Positions 56,050-64,000 of a stretch of 64,000 bases of DNA are shown one piece after another. Location of the stretch: contig NC_072893.1 in NCBI RefSeq assembly GCF_027943255.1, forward strand, positions 96,851,784 to 96,915,783, in the 5' to 3' direction. Each line of letters starts with the position of its first letter. Position 1 is the stretch's first letter. The notes beneath the pieces are model-generated. The model worked only from the letters and a program-made list of their open reading frames with translations. It was not told the DNA's origin and did no database searches. The translations under genes and the position numbers were made by a program. Origin of the DNA: Anastrepha obliqua (taxonomy: Eukaryota > Arthropoda > Insecta > Diptera > Tephritidae).

Positions 56050-56320
56050 ACGACCGCCATAACCGAGTAGATTGGACGCAGCTACCATTCAATAGATCCG
56101 GATTGGAAGTCTATATTGGCCATAACACATCGATTTATAGAATGCGTTTTTCCTAATGGCAACCACGCTTCGGCCGGCAATAGCAAGCCTCCGAGTTACT
56201 TCTGCCAAAAACAATCGCTTCATAAGGACCAACTGTAGACAAACTTGCAAAAAATACAAATTGCAGAAGGATCTAGGCCAAACACCCAACAATGGTTGTA
56301 AGCGCCAATTATAAATATAC
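56050..56320 (+). repeat. tRNA-derived SINE, copy 4 (old)
   Basis: Head CGACCGCCATAACCGAGTAG, matching the A-box region of copy 3. The B box is degraded. The body still shows GGCCGGCAATAGCAAGCCTC and GGCCAAACACCCAACAATGG, and the 3' end is AGCGCCAATTATAAATATA. More diverged than the other copies; no transposon in its tail. Confidence 0.8.
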
Positions 56321-56488
56321 TTATATCGTCAATTTGTATAAGCTTAGTGGTATCTCGTGGAGAACATGAGCATTTTCGGTTATCCAAAACCGTGTATTTT
56401 ATTAGTTAACATATTCGGAGAGATAGAAATGCGAGTATCGGCGCTCATTACACCCTACTGGCGGGAAACAGGAGGGGTTGAGTACTGG

Positions 56489-57025
56489 TTACTTTTGGAG
56501 AAATTTCATTACATTCTTAGCTGAACAAAAGTATTTGCTAACGTAAATGACACTTAAATATGTATTATTATTTAAGACGCAATTGAAATTTGGTATACTA
56601 ATATCCTCGTTATCGTTTAACCAAGTCTCGGACAAAAGTACTATACTCGATTTGCGGATGACAGAGTCTGTTAAATCTGCGGAATGTGCTCGTAGGCTTT
56701 GACAATTAAGAGTATGTACAGATAGCCCTCTTCTCTGAGTCATGAAATCGATTATTTGTTTATCCACAGTTTCCAGTCTATTTAACGATAGTCTCCGGAA
56801 TTCATCTTGTAAATGAGACATACTGACTGATGCTCGTCGGCCATGGTAGAATCTAAAATCATTTCCGTTCGTTATAATCCACAAGCCTTCAATACAAGTG
56901 ACTCGTGATGAAGCAACGTACATAAACTAATGATTGCGAATGTTTTTTATCATATTCGTAAACAACTTCAGAATACGTGCTTCCCTGAGACTTGTGAATG
57001 GTCGTCGCACAAGCACAAACTAATA
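56489..57025 (-). pseudogene. Helentron-type helicase end plus endonuclease start
   Basis: Minus strand, from ~57020: LVCACATTIHKSQGSTYSEV, then VVYEYDKKHSQSLVYV, a 2-nt shift near 56918, then VASSRVTCIEGLWIITNGND (Pif1/RecD-like helicase late motifs, TIHKSQG and the S-R-V-T arginine motif). The frame continues FRFYHGRRASVSMSHLQDEF, then LSVHTLNCQSLRAHSADL and SIVLLSETWLNDNEDI, which match the start of an apurinic-type endonuclease (N and E of the NCQSL and SETW motifs). A helicase followed by such an endonuclease in one protein is the hallmark of Helentrons (rolling-circle DNA transposons). The frame breaks off after FNCVLN, near 56570. The rest of Rep/Hel is absent. Confidence 0.82.
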
Positions 57026-57106
57026 TTAAATGTGATCGTTTAGCGTTATTCGTTTTGTTGTTGTTAAGCGGGATTGTTGATGTGCGTCGTCCGATTGGTA
57101 CCGCTG

Positions 57107-57245
57107 TATATGATGTATATGATGTATAGCTCTCCTTCTCTTTCTCTCTATGTTATATATCTGTATACTCTGTCTTACAACGAAGCCTATGTCTTAGGTA
57201 TAGAAAATGTATAGCTCTCTTTCTCCTTCTCTCTACGTTGTATCT
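57107..57245 (+). repeat. Imperfect direct repeats, CT-rich
   Basis: A ~37-bp block beginning ATGTATAGCTCTCCTTCTC (57122-57158) recurs as ATGTATAGCTCTCTTTCTCC (57207-57244). TATATGATG is also duplicated at 57108-57122. It lies just outside the Helentron fragment, but a link is not shown. Confidence 0.5.
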
Positions 57246-57349
57246 TTTTTTCTCTCTCGCGTAACGAAATCTGTAAACGTTACATTTTTTCCAATTCACT
57301 CTCCATACTCGCTCAAATATCAGACCACCGCTAAAGAAGTTTCACTTCA

Positions 57350-57790
57350 AAAATGAAAAAAAATCGTATTCCTACCGATAAGCATGAAGGAGGAAATGCA
57401 GTGGTTTGGGGGTGCATAGTTGCATCTGGAGTGGGAAAAATGGTTTTTATTGATGATGAAATGGACAAACATCTGTATTTGAACATTTTGAAGAATAATT
57501 TGCATGATAGTGCCGTTAAACTTGGACTGAATGCTAGAGGGTTCTTGTTGCAACAAGACAATAACCCAAAACACTTATCTTATCTCGAGTAAGAATGGCT
57601 TATACACCACTGTATGCAGCATAAAACTCCACCTCAATCATCGGATCTGAACCCAATTGAGCATGAGCTCTTAGAAAGAATAATCAGAATGCACAAATAA
57701 CATCAAAGGCGTCATTTAAGACAGCTTTAAGCGTTGAGTGGGAGAAAATTGCAGATAATAAAAGCAAGGTGCCCACTGTGCATATATAAT
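57350..57790 (+). pseudogene. Tc1-like transposase, C-terminal half
   Basis: DD34E family fragment: NRIPTDKHEGGNAVVWGCIV, SGVGKMVFIDDEMDKHLYL, ILKNNLHDSAVKLGL, then GFLLQQDNNPKH (D2) near 57540 and, after a stop at 57589, LIHHCMQHKTPPQSSDLNPI followed by EHELLERIIRMHK (catalytic Glu present) near 57605-57700. A TAA follows HK; traces run on to about 57770. The N-terminal DNA-binding region and D1 are missing, and I see no terminal repeats. Confidence 0.85.
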
Positions 57791-58797
57791 ATTATACGTA
57801 CAAGCTGTTGCATCTGGGCAGACATAAACATAAGCCAAGGAAAACAAATGTTTTCAGAAAGGAATCAAATTGAGCTCAATATTATTTGCGGTGTTGAATG
57901 TGAATTTTTGTGATTTTCTGATTGAAACACCTGAGGAGTTCTGCCAGAAAAAATAATACTCTTAATAAAAAAATGTTTACCTAGTTTCCAACTACCTTTT
58001 GAGTTTATTTCAATTCTTTACTTACTTACTAAACTTATCTGTTTACTTTATAATGAAATTGCAGCTGCTTGTTGCAACCGCAGTCACGTTAGATGTGTGT
58101 GCATGTTCATTGCACTCTACATTTACCCAAATATCTCCCTTACTTGTAACTGCATATATTAATACCCATAAAACGTGTGTAGTCCCTTGCAACTTAAAAT
58201 ATTATTTTTTACGCGCGCACATTCACCCCCACATACACACATACACACGCACTCTTGCACTTACATCCGTAAGCCAAAACGCCAAAATTCTACAAATATT
58301 TGTTTGATGTTAGTTTACTGCTCAAAAGTTTCTTCTTGTGTGAGTGTCGAGTCAAGTTGGATAGTTGGATTTTCACTTTTTTGTCAGCGCCCACACATTT
58401 TTATAATTTAATTCTTCTTATGCGTGGTTGTACTCGGAAAGACATTTGCCTTGGTTGAAGTGTGAAACATTCAAACTACTTATTAAAAACTACCACCATT
58501 TTATTCCAGTTTTGTGTAACCGCTGCATTACTGCGGCAACTCCATATTTTACTTTCAGCCATATGAGCCCTCTATATCAACATTCAGCCATTTTTGCATT
58601 TATTTTATGAAGTTTCAGTTTCGAGTGTGGTAATAGTACGTGACAATGATTTTCTCTACAGCTTTCAAGATTTGTTCACACACAAAGTGTACTTTGGGCA
58701 TTTAATAAAAAGTTCGTAGATGGGGCAGAACGCAAATTTCAATAATTTAAAAGGGCTCTTAAGCTATGAAACCTGACAATATTTAGTAAACAAACTA
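57791..58797. other. Non-coding spacer
   Basis: No motif. The 102-codon frame 57999-58307 looks random, with an ACACAC run inside. Confidence 0.5.
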
Positions 58798-59395
58798 TTA
58801 TGTGGCGCAAAAGTAACCTTGCGATGTTTTTTGGATGTAATTAAAAAAAAAATAAAAAACTTTGATTCTTCTTGTGGATTATATTTATTTGGTATTTTAA
58901 TTTTTTTTACATCAAGTCGAGAATATGATGTCATGTAAATGGCCGCCGCCACAGTTGATTGCCTTTTTATGGCATTTTCCATCACTTTGGCCAAAACTAC
59001 CGGCGATAGGTCCTCACATTCTTGACGGATATTGTCTTTAAGAGCTGCAATAGTCTGTGGCTTGTTGACATAAACCCGCGACTTCAAAAAGCCCCACAAA
59101 AAGAAGTCTGGAGCGGTCAAATCAGGCCATCTTGCTGGCCAGTGCAGGGCCAGGTCCGATGACTCCTCCAGCGAAAACAGCACACCATACAGTGACTTTG
59201 AGCAGGTGTAATGGCTCTTCGTGGGTTACACCTGGATTTTCAGTGCCCCAGAAGCGTAAATTTTGCTTATTTACGTACCCGCTAAGATGGAAATGGGCCT
59301 CATCACTCATGATTATTTTTGATCAAAAATCATTATCCTCTTGGTGCTGATTAAGGATGGCTTGAGCGTATGTTAGACGCAATTGGCGGTCAGCA
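58798..59395 (-). mobile_element. mariner-like element (family E), copy 1, deleted
   Basis: The left end TTATGTGGCGCAAAAGTAAC follows TA (58796-58797) and matches the ends of the copy at 61196-62238. Minus-strand coding traces: LLAADRQLRLTYAQAILNQH (59395 downwards), MSDEAHFHLSGYVNKQNLRF (D1), TVWCAVFAGGVIGP, then a deletion that removes D2 and joins to LHWPARWPDLTAPDFFLWGF (D3), VYVNKPQTIAALKDNIRQEC, ECEDLSPVVLAKVM. The N-terminus and right end are lost at ~59395. Confidence 0.83.
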
Positions 59396-59940
59396 GCTAA
59401 CAGCCAACAAATGCTTAGTCCATAGACTAAGTAAGAAAAGCTTACTTTGCGTCGCGAAGATCAGGCGAAGAACACTTGGTTTCACTTTGTGTGTCCAACT
59501 GACACTCAAGAGACCACGCGCCAAGAAGAAGATCTCACGTAAACAAGCAAAATTGCCCGATTTAGGGTGAATAAAATCCGGAGGCATTATTGAGGTATGG
59601 TTACGTCCCCATAAGCTCACTACTCGGTGTGATTTAAACGTTGGTGAACTCTTCGCCAGAAATTTTCCAAAACATACTACAAATGCTACAACTCATGCAA
59701 TGCACTCTAAACTATTTCGTTCTCCATTTGAATGTCATAGAAAACATACGAAGACCACACAGGTCAATATGCGCGCTTTGATATTATAACAATGTAATAC
59801 ATTTTCAATAAAGCCAATATTTATGTACTGAAAAATAAATTCAATAGTATGGGCCGCTATAAAGCCAACCGTATAATATCTTTCGCAGCTTGAGCCATCA
59901 AAGAAGATGATCCTGGGACAATCGCATTTAATCAAAATTA
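59396..59940. other. Non-coding, nothing recognised
   Basis: A basic 66-codon frame (59370-59570) and a minus-strand 66-codon frame (59735-59935) show no domain. Confidence 0.45.
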
Positions 59941-60074
59941 ATGATAGGTGGCTTTAACCGATTTAAGGATTGTATGGAATTAAATGAAAATAATTTTAGA
60001 ATAATCACAGGAATTCTAACAGGGTGTTGTAGATTGAACTATCATCTTACTAGAGAATATTTAGCAACCAACAT
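59941..60074 (+). pseudogene. Jockey-like LINE remnant, left of an insertion
   Basis: LNENNFRIITGILTGCCRLN, then YHLTREYLATN: the post-RNase H segment of a Jockey/I-type ORF2. The frame is broken by the RTE-like piece and picks up at ~60597 with RMYFNGTCRFCREKDE. Confidence 0.7.
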
Positions 60075-60594
60075 TAACACCCATAACAATGTCGGCCATG
60101 AAATCCAACGTAGAATCTCTCTTGCCAACAAGTGCTATTATACTTTAGACTAAGTAGGCAAATTAGTAGGAAAGTCCTCTCTCGACGAACGAAACTAGCA
60201 CTCTACAAGACTCTCATCATGCCCATCCTAACGCATGGCGCAGAAGCGTCTACGATGACAACATCTGATGAAGCGACGCTTGAAGTTTTTGAGAGAAAGA
60301 TTCTGCGCAAGATTTTTGGATCTTCGCACGTTGGCAACGGCGAATATCGCAGGCTGTATGAGATTTCCGACGATATAGACATAACACAGCGAAAAAAGCC
60401 GGCTACGCTGGCTGTGTCATGTCGTCCAAATGGATACAAACGCTCCGGCTCTGAAATTATTCGATGCGGTACCAGCTGGTGGAAAGATCAGGTGGAGAAG
60501 GATGTGTCCAACTGGCGCCGGTTAGCACGAGAAAGAAAAGACTGACGCGGCCAAAATCTCGTAAGCGGTTATCGCGCCAATTAAGAAGAAGAAG
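60075..60594 (+). mobile_element. RTE-like LINE 3' end nested in the Jockey remnant
   Basis: C-terminal part of a reverse transcriptase, HEIQRRISLANKCYYTL, then after a shift SRQISRKVLSRRTKLALYKT, LIMPILTHGAEASTM, ATLEVFERKILRKIFGSSHV, GNGEYRRLYEISDDIDITQR, SWWKDQVEKDVSNWRRLARE. The readable frame is 60132-60545. The 3' end is CGCGCCAATTA followed by AAG repeats (60574-60595). The RTE assignment rests on the RRTKLALYKTLI and FERKILRKIFG motifs and is moderate. The 11-nt end is also the 3' end of the SINE family here. Confidence 0.7.
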
Positions 60595-60830
60595 AACCGA
60601 GAATGTACTTCAATGGAACCTGCAGGTTCTGTAGGGAGAAAGATGAAACCGCAAACCATATACTGTCTTCGTGCCCATATAAGCGACACAAACACCTGGG
60701 TAAACATATTTTACCAGAAGAGAAAATAAATATAAATACAATTACTGAAATTTATTGAGGAAACTCTTTGAATACATGAAGGGGCTCAATTGATCTTCCA
60801 AGTGGCAGTGCAAATTCCCTCATAATAATA
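60595..60830 (+). pseudogene. Jockey-like LINE remnant, right of the insertion, with TAA tail
   Basis: RMYFNGTCRFCREKDETANH, ILSSCPYKRHKHLGKHILPE, then KININTITEIY and a stop: the C-terminal zinc-knuckle-like region. The 3' end is CAAATTCCCTCA followed by TAA repeats near 60825, the same tail type as at 3785. Confidence 0.72.
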
Positions 60831-61195
60831 ATAAAAATACGAATAACCATCTTTCACCATCCAGCTTTTATTTATGAAATGAAGCCTCAAAACCACAAAG
60901 AACATTAATACCAAAGCATTCGGACTTCCCTTGTCTGATATCCCCTCCGAGTGTTTTCCATAAAATCATCTGTATTTCAATACTCACCCCACTAGCTTGA
61001 GGAGAAACTAAGCAAAGACACATACCAAGAGGATCTTTTACTATCAATAATTTGTTCCATTAAATGTTCCTGCCAGAAGTCGAGGAGCTTACTCATACCT
61101 TAGCCGCGGTGTACTATTTGCGCCTACGTGAAAGTGCTTCTTGTCATCGTTGAACAAAGCTTCTTGTCGTCGGCGCACTTTTGTACAAGGTGGCG
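60831..61195. other. Non-coding spacer
   Basis: No gene recognised. Confidence 0.45.
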
Positions 61196-62238
61196 CAAAA
61201 GTAACCTTGCGATGTTTTCCGGCAATAGGTCCTCACATTCTTGACGGATATTGTCTTTAAGAGCTGCAAGAGTCTGAGGCTTGTTGACATAAACCCGCGA
61301 CTTCAAAAAGCCCCACAAAAAGAAGTCTGGAGCGGTCAAATCAGGCGATCTTGCTGGCCAGTGCAAATCGCCAAAACGGGAGATTAGGCGCCCGGGAAAT
61401 TCCTTCAGCATATCGGTTATGGCACGTGCGGTGTGTGCCGTTGCACCGTCCTGTTGGAACAACATGTTTTCCAATCCCAATTCATCAAGTTACGGCAAAA
61501 AGAACTCGTTGATCATTGCTCTGTAGCGCTCACCATTCACAGTAACCGTTTGGCCCGCGACGTCTTCGAAGAAAAAAGGTCCGATGACTCCTCCAGCGAA
61601 AACAGCACACCATACAGTGACTTTGGGCGGGTGTAATGGCTCTTCGTGGATTACACGCGGATTTTCAGTGCCCCAGAAGCGTAAATTTTGCTTATTTACG
61701 TACCCGCTAAGATGGAAATGGGCCTCATCACTCAGCAGCGGTCAGCAGCTAACAGCTGACTTGTACGGCAACATCTTCAAATCTTGTACCAAAATTCGCT
61801 GTAAAGACCGTCGACTGATACCCATTTGCGTGGCACGTCGTCTGGTCGATGTCGACGGCGCTTCCATGACATCCTCGGCTACAGCAGCAATATTCTCTGC
61901 AGAACGGCTACTCTGGGGTCTGCCACGCTTGGCAGCATCTCGTGTTGTGCCAGTCTCTTCGAGGCGAGCGGCTAAACGTCGCAGTGTTTCACCAGTGGGC
62001 GTTGGACGGCGAGGAAATCTGCGACGAAATTCACGTTGTGCCAAAGTCACCGACCGATTATTGATCAAATAAATAGTCAGCAATATTCCGCGTTCTGGAG
62101 CAGTGTAGCGTAACATTGTTTATTAACGTGTATTTCGCATGTGTTTACTATACAATTGTCAAAACAGAACTGACATTAGGGGCCAATCGCAAAATTTATA
62201 CCATTTTCTGATAGGAGGATTACTTTAGCGCCACCTGC
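61196..62238 (-). mobile_element. mariner-like element (family E), copy 2, deleted
   Basis: 1043 bp flanked by TA (61194-61195, 62239-62240). Left end CAAGGTGGCGCAAAAGTAAC; right end, inverted, GCAGGTGGCGCTAAAGTAAT. Both ends are present, but the transposase has two internal deletions. Confidence 0.87.
61210..62116 (-). pseudogene. mariner-like transposase (family E)
   Basis: Start at ATG 62116 (MLRYTAPERGILLTIYLIN). Helix-turn-helix domains: LAQREFRRRFPRRPTPTGET, then SAENIAAVAEDVMEAPSTST, RRRATQMGISRRSLQRIL. After KMLPYKSA a ~50-residue deletion joins to LLSDEAHFHLSGYVNKQNLR (D1). Next FAGGVIGPFFFEDVAGQTVT, a TAA near 61491 (FFLP*LDELGLENM), LFQQDGATAHTARAITDML (D2), ARSPDLTAPDFFLWGFLKSR (D3). 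The D2-D3 gap is 40 residues, close to the D41D group. The C-terminus is cut after ECEDLLPENIA, where the left terminal repeat starts. Confidence 0.87.
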
Positions 62239-64000
62239 TATAAAACGTTTCAGTAAATTCCGGAATGTAGCAGCAGAAGCATGCCCTACATATGTAGTTC
62301 ACTGATGAATTTATAAATTCCAATAGGAAATTTCTATTGAGCGCATCCTGTGTAGTTTACTATAATTCTAACAAAGTGCAAACAACGTACGAGTATACTT
62401 TTACACAAAGTGCCATTTAAACTTTGTTTTCTCTACATCAAATACTTGCAAGCCGAGAAGAATCGACCGCAACAATATTTTGCACATTGCATGTCACATT
62501 ATTCCCAACACAAGCATCGTTATTAAACATTTGTTTTTGTACACACAAAAAGCCATAGCTTAGCACATACTATTAATACTGAAATTAGAATAATTGCCAT
62601 ACATTCCAAAAGTGCCACAATGTGGTATCGGAACAAGGACCTCTCGCCACCTGTTGGCCAAATAAATTTGGAAAATCTGTGTCCAGTGTTGTGGTGTCGT
62701 AACAGCGAGGAACCAAAAACATTGGATCGAAGCTCGTTGCAACAAATAATGTAATCAAGTAGCATGTAGAATGTATGTAAATACCTAAATGCAAATATAT
62801 GCATGCATGTATGTGCATGTGTGTGCAACAATTATATTGGTGCTCATATACAATATTTCATTGACTCCCTATTTGGGCGATGAGAATAAACGTACTTATG
62901 TGGTTACTAACACATGCGTACACATAACAATGCAGATATAACAATATGGAAATTTTGAGTGGCCGCACAATGCGACCCAAGTGAACACAGTGCTCATGCA
63001 ACATGTGTGTAATTTATGCCGAAAATTCCGTAGTGTTGCAAAGTGTTACAACAAAGATCATAATTGGATTTGAGAGGGTGATACTGTTACTGGCAGACAG
63101 ACGACAAGCACACACTTTCTTTCCGGCGCAGCAACTCACACAAGTTCAAGAGGACTGACCACATATTTGAGGTGGCTTTCGACTTATCGCTGTGGTAAGC
63201 ACAAGTAGCTGCTGCTGGGGCAAATTTATGCAAAATAGTTTCACATTTTATTGAGGCAATTGTAGCAGCAAAAACTTATTTCCGCAAAAGTTTATTTAAT
63301 GACTTCCAAATAAAGATAAAATAATTTGCAGCGCAGATATATTTGCCGCGGTTGAGCATTCGAATTGGTATTCAGAGTACCATTGCGTGAAATTCAAAAA
63401 GGTTTTCCTTGAATTGAGTCATATTACTCAATCAAAAGATGGAAAAATTGAGTTCGCAAGCAAATCGACAAAATCACAGCTCAAGCATTTGAAGAAAGTA
63501 TGCAAATGAAAATCTTGCAGAAATATAAAAGAAGCTACAACAAAAACGTAATCATTTTATGCCCGAAACGTAAGTTGTCCTTTTATGTAAATGATGGGCA
63601 ATCAGATATGCGCATATGCTATGTGTACATATGTAATGTGGACTTATGTGAGCTTAAACTTAAATACGGCGAAACTTATACAACCGTTACAAAAAAGATC
63701 TTAACTAAACTTATCTGAGCCACATGCTGACAACAGAGATAAACCTAATATACACACGTTTATTAACACACACATACTAGTGCATTAACAGACAATAAAA
63801 CTTTTAGAACTGTTGTAGCAGGTCAGTATAAATTTCATGCCGAGTTAAAAATATTACTACAATGCATACGTACATACATATATACAGAACTAGGATTTAT
63901 ATTCGGTCGTGTAAATGAAAAATTTAATAAATTAGTAGCGACCTAAAATGGATGCATCAAATACAGACACTCGATGTGCTACCCAAATTCGCTCTTTGGA
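62239..64000. other. Non-coding, nothing recognised
   Basis: AT-rich with short TGCATG/TGTATG runs near 62800. The frames at 62523-62831 and 63500-63718 carry no motif. Confidence 0.5.

Noticed and set aside
57999..58307. Possible secreted protein (hydrophobic N-terminus)
   Set aside because: The interior is encoded by an ACACAC-rich stretch and the frame has no homology cue; random.
59370..59570. 66-codon basic frame resembling a ribosomal or histone-like protein
   Set aside because: Basic composition only. It starts inside the end of a mariner-like fragment and I recognise no family.
59735..59935. Minus-strand FFDGS motif resembling RNase H
   Set aside because: No other RNase H motif follows in the frame; a chance match.
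62523..62831. 102-codon minus-strand frame
   Set aside because: Begins in TGCATG repeats (His/Thr-rich) and has no domain; probably chance.

Overview
The window reads as insect, very probably dipteran, genomic DNA. It is AT-rich, has no bacterial-style gene packing, and is dominated by dead transposable elements. The mariner-like transposases with a 41-residue spacing between the last two catalytic aspartates (27618-30210) belong to a group known from tephritid fruit flies, and the Jockey-type LINEs and the tRNA-like SINE fit the same setting. A tephritid is my best guess, not a proof. I found no host gene I can name. One 97-codon reading frame at 44961-45254 is the only non-transposon coding candidate.

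Layout. 1-10 kb: degraded LINE ends (2380-2725, 3785-5520), a deleted mariner (6402-7295), a LINE-like 5' piece (7985-8312) and a nearly intact mariner (8654-9951). 10-14 kb: a Jockey-like LINE split by a second, opposite LINE with a 16-bp target duplication. 14-19 kb: a TTAA-flanked DNA element (14260-15350), and a LINE cut by an inverted-repeat element (17520-17951). 19-26 kb: a SINE whose AT tail is joined to a 2.2-kb element with perfect 30-bp terminal repeats (19930-22156), then another LINE cut by the same inverted-repeat family (24377-24889). 27-31 kb: two D41D mariner-like elements 70 bp apart. 31-35 kb: a 679-bp foldback element, two SINEs and a Tc3-like element carrying a LINE insertion. 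35-38 kb: a BED-finger hAT pseudogene and a short Tc1/mariner derivative.

38-42 kb holds a three-layer nest: a LINE inside a plus-strand mariner inside a minus-strand mariner. 42-48 kb: a Tc3-like element whose catalytic Glu codon has become Val, and a second copy of the 6402-7295 mariner. 48-52 kb: a truncated mariner and a poly(A)-tailed Jockey LINE with an intact reverse transcriptase core. 52.9-55.2 kb is the least familiar object: about 2.24 kb bounded by, and studded with, ten copies of a 14-bp motif (consensus TCATTTCGGGAACG), enclosing what looks like the joined N- and C-terminal ends of a larger transposase. 56-62 kb: a SINE, a Helentron-type helicase/endonuclease remnant, a Tc1 remnant, an RTE-like LINE end inside a Jockey LINE, and two deleted copies of another mariner-like family. 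62.2-64 kb is featureless.

There is no pathway here in the usual sense. What the window records is the order of insertions: SINE tails as landing sites, elements inside elements, and sister copies that have lost different catalytic residues.
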